This document shows positions 7,179 to 10,766 of a stretch of DNA of 10,766 nucleotides, one piece after another. The position numbers and the translations under genes are program-made. Location of the stretch: contig JAVBMM010000084.1 of NCBI GenBank assembly GCA_031552425.1, positions 1 through 10,766 of the forward strand. The letters are read 5' to 3'. The notes below the pieces were generated by a model that searched no databases, was not told the origin of the DNA, and saw only the letters and a program-made list of their open reading frames with translations. Origin of the DNA: JAISFI01 sp031552425 (GTDB taxonomy: Bacteria; Bacteroidota; Bacteroidia; Bacteroidales; Azobacteroidaceae). The stretch's first letter is position 1, and each line of letters starts with the position of its first letter.

Positions 7179-7190
7179 TATCTGCAGATA
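7179..7190. promoter_or_regulatory. 12-bp perfect palindrome upstream of pflB
   Basis: TATCTGCAGATA is its own reverse complement and lies 17 bp before the pflB start codon, within the leader. A weak promoter-like ATGGTTTG (minus strand of 7193-7200) is placed so that transcription from it would start inside the palindrome. It may be a dimeric-regulator site or chance in AT-rich DNA; no known regulator motif is recognised. Confidence 0.3.
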
Positions 7191-7297
7191 TTCAAACCAT
7201 ATATCACATGATTTCCCTGAATTTTACTTAGGAAAACATATTATTTTTCATTCAATCTTAAAATCTTACGTGTTTTTCTTTTCTGAAACAGAGGGGT

Positions 7298-7316
7298 ATT
7301 GATTTTGAAAATCAAT
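7298..7316. promoter_or_regulatory. 19-bp perfect inverted repeat at the pflB start site
   Basis: ATTGATTTTGAAAATCAAT has nine-base arms around a single central base at 7307. It begins two bases downstream of the pflB -7 box, so it covers the expected transcription start. A bound dimer there would block initiation. The halves TTGAT and ATCAA resemble Crp/Fnr-family half-sites, but the gap between them is 7 bp where Fnr uses 4, so the regulator is left open. Confidence 0.5.
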
Positions 7317-7317
7317 G

Positions 7318-7349
7318 CAAAGGTATTGCTATTTAAGTGTACTTCCAAA
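7318..7349 (-). promoter_or_regulatory. pflB: pflB promoter
   Basis: On the minus strand TTTG (7349-7346) is followed after 20 nt by TACCTTTG (7325-7318), matching the Bacteroidota -33/-7 consensus and spacing exactly. Transcription would begin near 7311-7313, giving a pflB leader of about 150 nt. Confidence 0.6.
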
Positions 7350-7426
7350 ATTTATTACGGAAATTTTTCTTTAATCAAAAATGAACGAATTTTGTCATTT
7401 ACATGGCTCTTTTTATGTTTTTTTCA

Positions 7427-7434
7427 TACTTTTG
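7427..7434 (+). promoter_or_regulatory. -7 promoter element of the lyase-focA operon (TACTTTTG)
   Basis: TACTTTTG matches TAnnTTTG exactly and would start transcription near 7440, about 19 nt before the ATG at 7459. No TTTG is found at the usual -33 distance, so strength is unclear. It supports starting the lyase gene at 7459 rather than at the ATG at 7381. It lies about 80-110 bp from the divergent pflB promoter. Confidence 0.5.
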
Positions 7435-7458
7435 CAATCAAATACAAAATCGAAACAC

Positions 7459-8652
7459 ATGAATGTATACCGTTGGATGTTTATTACTTTGATTTCTTGC
7501 TTTATCGTGGGATGCTCGAAAACCGTAATACCTCGCACTTTCCTGATTGAACCCACAGCGTTAGTTACCAACAAACAAAAAATAAAGTCCGGAGATAAAA
7601 TACTGAACGAAACATTGGTAGGATTAAAGATAGAAGCAGATAAAACGTTAACCGAAGATCCGTATTCAGTAACCTATAAAACCAAGGTTCCACCAAGTGG
7701 AGATAAACACGACTATATGAGTGTCGGACCTTATTGGTGGCCGGACACAACTAAACCCGACGGTTTACCCTACATCCGCAGGGACGGAGAAATCAATCCC
7801 GAAAGGTTCGAAATCAAGGACGCAGAATACTTCAAGGACTTATGTCATAATGTTAGATTATTGGCTGTAGTACATTATTTTACCGATGAGGACAAATACT
7901 CAACAAAGGCTGTAGAACTGCTTCGAGCATGGTTTCTGGACGAGGCCACCCGTATGAATCCCAATTTGAATTACGGGCAGGCTATCCCCGGAATTACGGA
8001 GGGGCGTGGCATCGGACTGATCGACACAAGATTCTTAGTGTACCTGATCGATGCAATTCAAATATTACAAGCCTGCGAACGGTTATCAGTCGCTGAATAT
8101 GATGGTTTACAAATATGGTTCAGACAATTTCTTGATTGGATGACCACAAGCCCTGTCGGGTTGGATGAAGCGGACGAACACAATAACCACGGCACGTATT
8201 ATGATGTACAAACTGTAGCTATGGCACTGTTTACCGGACAAAAGGATCGTGCCATCCAAATGTTGGAACAACAAACCAAGCAGCGTATCGAAAACCAGAT
8301 AGCCGAAGATGGCAGCCAACCACATGAATTAGCCAGAACGCTTTCGTGGAGTTATTCGCAGATGAACCTTTCCGGATTTTTTGAACTGGCAGGATTAGCA
8401 GAAAATGTAGACCTGGATTTATGGAATTATGTCAGCTCCAATAGAAAAAGTATCAAAAAAGCATACCTTTGGATGTTGCCTTATGCCAATGGAAAAACGT
8501 GGGAATATAAACAAATCAAGCCTGCAGATAAATCTGTATTTGTAACTTTGGCGCGTATTGCAACTATAAAATATCCTGATGTAGATGCATCGGATTTCCT
8601 GAAACAATACCAGGATGAAAAGCCGGATGACTTATTTGTGTTAACGCACTAA
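7459..8652 (+). CDS. Alginate-lyase-fold (PF05426-type) lipoprotein
   Basis: A 397-residue lipoprotein: MNVYRWMFITLISCFIVGC ends in the lipobox IVGC, with Cys19 lipidated by SPII processing, so it is membrane-anchored facing the periplasm or surface. The body resembles the alpha-helical-barrel alginate lyase family: HDYMSVGPYWWPD (84-96), DGLPYIRRDGEINPERF (101-117), an Asn-His pair in DEHNNHGTYYDVQ (Asn243-His244), and ELARTLSWSYSQMN with Arg293 and Tyr299 as candidate catalytic residues. Relatives cleave uronate-containing polysaccharides by beta-elimination; the substrate (alginate, glucuronan or other) cannot be read from sequence, and PL5- or PL38-like membership is only a guess. The start at 7459 is set by the lipobox distance and the promoter at 7427. 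Its base composition looks somewhat richer in G+C than focA and pflB, which may indicate acquisition. focA follows after 12 bp. Confidence 0.85.
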   Translation: MNVYRWMFITLISCFIVGCSKTVIPRTFLIEPTALVTNKQKIKSGDKILNETLVGLKIEADKTLTEDPYSVTYKTKVPPSGDKHDYMSVGPYWWPDTTKPDGLPYIRRDGEINPERFEIKDAEYFKDLCHNVRLLAVVHYFTDEDKYSTKAVELLRAWFLDEATRMNPNLNYGQAIPGITEGRGIGLIDTRFLVYLIDAIQILQACERLSVAEYDGLQIWFRQFLDWMTTSPVGLDEADEHNNHGTYYDVQTVAMALFTGQKDRAIQMLEQQTKQRIENQIAEDGSQPHELARTLSWSYSQMNLSGFFELAGLAENVDLDLWNYVSSNRKSIKKAYLWMLPYANGKTWEYKQIKPADKSVFVTLARIATIKYPDVDASDFLKQYQDEKPDDLFVLTH

Positions 8653-8664
8653 ACATTCAGATAT

Positions 8665-9450
8665 ATGTCAAACTATAATACTCCTCAACAAATTGCAATA
8701 GAATTTTCTCAAAACGGAATATATAAATCCAAGCTTCCTATTACCAAATTCACTATTTTATCTCTACTAGGTGGAGCTTTTATTGCTTTTGGCGGTTTAT
8801 TAACAGTAATAGTAGCCGGTGGAATGCCTGAAGTATATATCAATAACCCGGGATTAGTAAAATTAGTAGCCGGAACTTTATTCCCTGTCGGTTTAATCAT
8901 GGTTTCTGTAGCAGGAGCAGATTTATTCACCAGCGATTGTACCGGTATGGTGTTACCATATTTACAAAAGCAAATAACATTTGGAACCGTCTTAAAAATA
9001 TTAACATTATCTTATATTTTCAATTTCTTCGGAACACAATTTATTGCTTATTTTTTAGCCAATAAAGCTGGATTAATTAGTAGTACTCCATGGAAAGAAT
9101 ATTTACACAGATTAGCTGAATCTAAAATTCACTATGGTTTTGGTGTTGTTTTCTTAAAAGCTATCGGAGCCAACTGGTTGGTTTGTTTAGGAACTTGGAT
9201 GGGATATGCAGCAAAAGATATTTCAGGAAAAGCAATAGGAATCTGGATTCCGGTAATGATTTTTGTCACTTTGGGATACGAACACTCCATCGCTAATATG
9301 TTTTTCATTCCGGCTGCCATATATTCAGGAGCCGATATCAGTTGGTGGAGTTTTATCTCAGACAACTTGATACCGGCTACCTTAGGAAATATTGTTGGAG
9401 GCGCTATATTTGTAGGATGCGCCTACTGGTACGTATATATGAAAGATTAG
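8665..9450 (+). CDS. focA: FNT-family formate channel, FocA-like
   Basis: Inner-membrane formate/nitrite transporter family member, normally a pentamer with one pore per subunit, moving formate out during fermentation and in at low pH. The 261-residue protein has about six hydrophobic segments and family signatures: GGLLTVIVAGG (43-53), PVGLIMVSVAGADLFTSDC (74-92) around the broken second helix and omega loop, GANWLVCLGTWM (168-179) and GYEHSIANMFFIP (204-216), where His207 corresponds to the pore histidine. Length is slightly below the 285 residues of E. coli FocA, with a short C-terminal tail. Formate rather than nitrite is inferred from the nearby pflBA genes, although they are on the opposite strand and separated by the lyase gene. 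No promoter was seen in the 12-bp gap, so it probably shares the lyase transcript. Its stop codon overlaps that of the convergent MFS gene. Confidence 0.9.
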   Translation: MSNYNTPQQIAIEFSQNGIYKSKLPITKFTILSLLGGAFIAFGGLLTVIVAGGMPEVYINNPGLVKLVAGTLFPVGLIMVSVAGADLFTSDCTGMVLPYLQKQITFGTVLKILTLSYIFNFFGTQFIAYFLANKAGLISSTPWKEYLHRLAESKIHYGFGVVFLKAIGANWLVCLGTWMGYAAKDISGKAIGIWIPVMIFVTLGYEHSIANMFFIPAAIYSGADISWWSFISDNLIPATLGNIVGGAIFVGCAYWYVYMKD

Positions 9451-10703
9451 TCTTTCAATTCTATTGGTTGGATTTTAGGAATGAACAATTTCAATATTGT
9501 CCAAACCAATAGGTAAGACAAACTTGCATAAGCAAATACAATATGATAGCTTCCTGTAGCATCTAACACCCAACCCACAAGCGGAGCAAAAATAATTCCT
9601 CCTACTGCTCCGGAGAATCCTGCTAATCCGGTTACAGAACCCACTGCATTTTTAGGATAAATATCTGATACCACAGTAAAGATATTCGATGCCCATCCTT
9701 GGTGTGCTGCTGTTGCCATACTTATTAAAATAATTGCAATCCACAGATTTGAAAAATAAGACAGGAAAAAAATAGGAACAACCATCAATGCCATGATTAA
9801 TATACTGGTCTTCCGTGCATAATCCACGCTCTTACCTATTTTGATGAAGTGAGAAGAAAGCCATCCGCCACCAATTCCTCCGATTGAAGAAAAAACATAA
9901 ATGATAATAAGAGGAATGGTGAACCCTTGTATATCCAATCCATGCTCAGAACTTAAGTATTTAGGCAACCAATATAGGAAAAACCACCAAACGGCATCAG
10001 TCAGGAAACGACAAAGACAGATACCTATGGTTTGTCTATATGTCAATAATTTCAACCAAGGAATAGAAGATTTAGGTTCAGGTTCATTATCCGAATGAAT
10101 ATAAGCGTATTCTTCTTTAGAAAGAACCGTAGTTTCTTTAGGTGCTTTATAAATAGGTAACCAAAAAAACAACCATACAATTCCCAATAAACCTGTTATT
10201 ATAAATGCTGATTGCCATCCGAAGTGAACAACTAGAAAAGGAATAAGCAATGGTGCAATAATGGCTCCTATTGTAGAACCCGAATTAAAAATACCCGTAG
10301 CCAACGCCCGTTCTTTTTTCGGGAACCATTCCGTAACAGTCTTGATAGACGCCGGAAAATTGGCAGATTCTCCTAATGCCAAGCCAAATCTTGCTGCAGC
10401 AAATCCAATAACAGACGATGCAAAAGCATGAGCAGCAGCAGCAATACTCCAAACAAAAATAGCTATTGAAAAACCGATACGAACCCCAAATTTATCTAAG
10501 AATCGTCCGGTTATAAGCAAACCTAAAGCATAAGCAACTTGGAATGCCATGATGATATAACCGTAATCTTTTTCTGTCCAACTAAATAATTCTTGTAATT
10601 GAGGAGCTAGAATACTAATTATCTGACGGTCAATGTAATTAATGGTTGTAGCAAAGAAAAGTAATCCACATATTCGCCATCTATATCCTTTGATGTTTTC
10701 CAT
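9447..10703 (-). CDS. MFS transporter, hexuronate/sugar-acid type (ExuT-like, ACS family)
   Basis: A 418-residue inner-membrane permease with about 12 hydrophobic segments and a hydrophilic central loop (KAPKETTVLSKEEYAYIHSDNEPEPKSS, about residues 190-215). Signatures of the anion:cation symporter branch of MFS are clear: INYIDRQIISILAPQL (21-36), the motif-A loop GRFLDKFGVR (66-75), and RFGLALGESANFPASIKTV with EWFPKKERALATGIFNSGS (105-143). Characterised relatives carry galacturonate, glucuronate or other sugar acids with protons; the exact substrate is not visible here. Proximity to a lyase-fold lipoprotein fits import of uronate products, but it is transcribed separately from 10731-10760 toward focA. 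Its stop overlaps the focA stop by 4 bp, so the two transcripts must overlap unless they end within coding sequence. Start at 10703 follows the promoter at a sensible distance and gives a normal cytoplasmic N-terminus. Confidence 0.92.
   Translation of the reverse strand: MENIKGYRWRICGLLFFATTINYIDRQIISILAPQLQELFSWTEKDYGYIIMAFQVAYALGLLITGRFLDKFGVRIGFSIAIFVWSIAAAAHAFASSVIGFAAARFGLALGESANFPASIKTVTEWFPKKERALATGIFNSGSTIGAIIAPLLIPFLVVHFGWQSAFIITGLLGIVWLFFWLPIYKAPKETTVLSKEEYAYIHSDNEPEPKSSIPWLKLLTYRQTIGICLCRFLTDAVWWFFLYWLPKYLSSEHGLDIQGFTIPLIIIYVFSSIGGIGGGWLSSHFIKIGKSVDYARKTSILIMALMVVPIFFLSYFSNLWIAIILISMATAAHQGWASNIFTVVSDIYPKNAVGSVTGLAGFSGAVGGIIFAPLVGWVLDATGSYHIVFAYASLSYLLVWTILKLFIPKIQPIELKD
9461..9512. 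repeat. Nested inverted repeat at convergent gene ends
   Basis: CTATTGGTTGG (9461-9471) is complementary to CCAAACCAATAG (9501-9512) except for one bulged base. Inside lies a second pair, ACAAT and ATTGT (9485-9500). It starts 10 bp past the focA stop and lies within the last codons of the MFS gene. It could protect or end focA mRNA, but no U tract follows on the plus strand. Confidence 0.4.
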
Positions 10704-10716
10704 TTTGTTTATTTAT

Positions 10717-10730
10717 TATTGTTAACGATA
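10717..10730. promoter_or_regulatory. Candidate operator at the MFS gene start site
   Basis: TATTGTTAACGATA is a 14-bp inverted repeat with one mismatched pair, centred on GTTAAC. It abuts the -7 box of the MFS promoter and covers the expected transcription start, a repressing position. The regulator is unknown; a sugar-responsive repressor would fit a transporter gene. Confidence 0.4.
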
Positions 10731-10760
10731 CAAAGTTATATATCATAAAAAGTAAAACAA
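10731..10760 (-). promoter_or_regulatory. Promoter of the MFS transporter gene
   Basis: On the minus strand TTG (10760-10758) precedes TAACTTTG (10738-10731) by 19 nt, matching the Bacteroidota promoter pattern. Transcription would start near 10724-10726, about 20 nt before the ATG. Confidence 0.6.
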
Positions 10761-10766
10761 GTTTTA

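Noticed and set aside
7299..7315. Reading TTGAT...ATCAA as a true Fnr box
   Set aside because: Fnr sites have four bases between the halves and this has seven; kept only as an inverted repeat of unknown regulator.
7381..7458. Longer start for the lyase-fold lipoprotein at an ATG at 7381
   Set aside because: It would put 26 extra residues before a clean lipoprotein signal and lies upstream of the -7 element at 7427.
8107..8325. Minus-strand open frame within the lyase gene
   Set aside because: Shadow of the plus-strand coding sequence, with no promoter or domain signal.

Overview
The window looks like chromosomal DNA from a fermentative, low-GC Bacteroidota, most likely order Bacteroidales (a Dysgonomonas/Paludibacter/Porphyromonas-type relative). 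This rests on a type IX secretion (T9SS) C-terminal sorting domain, Bacteroidota promoters of the form TTG/TTTG-N19-21-TAnnTTTG, few Shine-Dalgarno sites, and an SPII lipoprotein of the alginate-lyase fold. The exact genus cannot be read from the sequence. No tRNA, rRNA, CRISPR array or insertion sequence was seen.

Layout. (1) 1-2918, minus strand: a tandemly duplicated two-gene cassette. Each unit has a small T9SS-type protein followed by a larger secreted protein with a fibronectin III-like domain. The right unit is intact (2918-2421 and 2410-794). The left unit has a collapsed 49-codon small gene (718-569) and a large gene that runs off the window (556-1). (2) 3126-3935, plus: ispE of the MEP isoprenoid pathway. 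(3) About 3941-4073, minus: an apparent stand-alone structured small RNA with its own promoter and intrinsic terminator, between ispE and pflA. (4) 4170-7162, minus: pflB-pflA, pyruvate formate-lyase and its radical-SAM activase, behind a leader of about 150 nt with two perfect palindromes. (5) 7459-9450, plus: an alginate-lyase-fold lipoprotein followed 12 bp later by a FocA-type formate channel. (6) 9447-10703, minus: an MFS transporter of the hexuronate (ExuT-like, ACS) type that converges on focA with a 4-bp stop-codon overlap.

How the genes may work together (inference). The lyase-fold lipoprotein and the sugar-acid-type MFS transporter suggest uronate polymer use. Uronate catabolism yields pyruvate, which PflB splits to acetyl-CoA and formate, and the FNT channel moves formate across the inner membrane. 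ispE and the T9SS cassette appear unrelated. The items most worth follow-up are the small RNA at 3941-4036 and the decayed but frame-restored mini-gene at 569-718.
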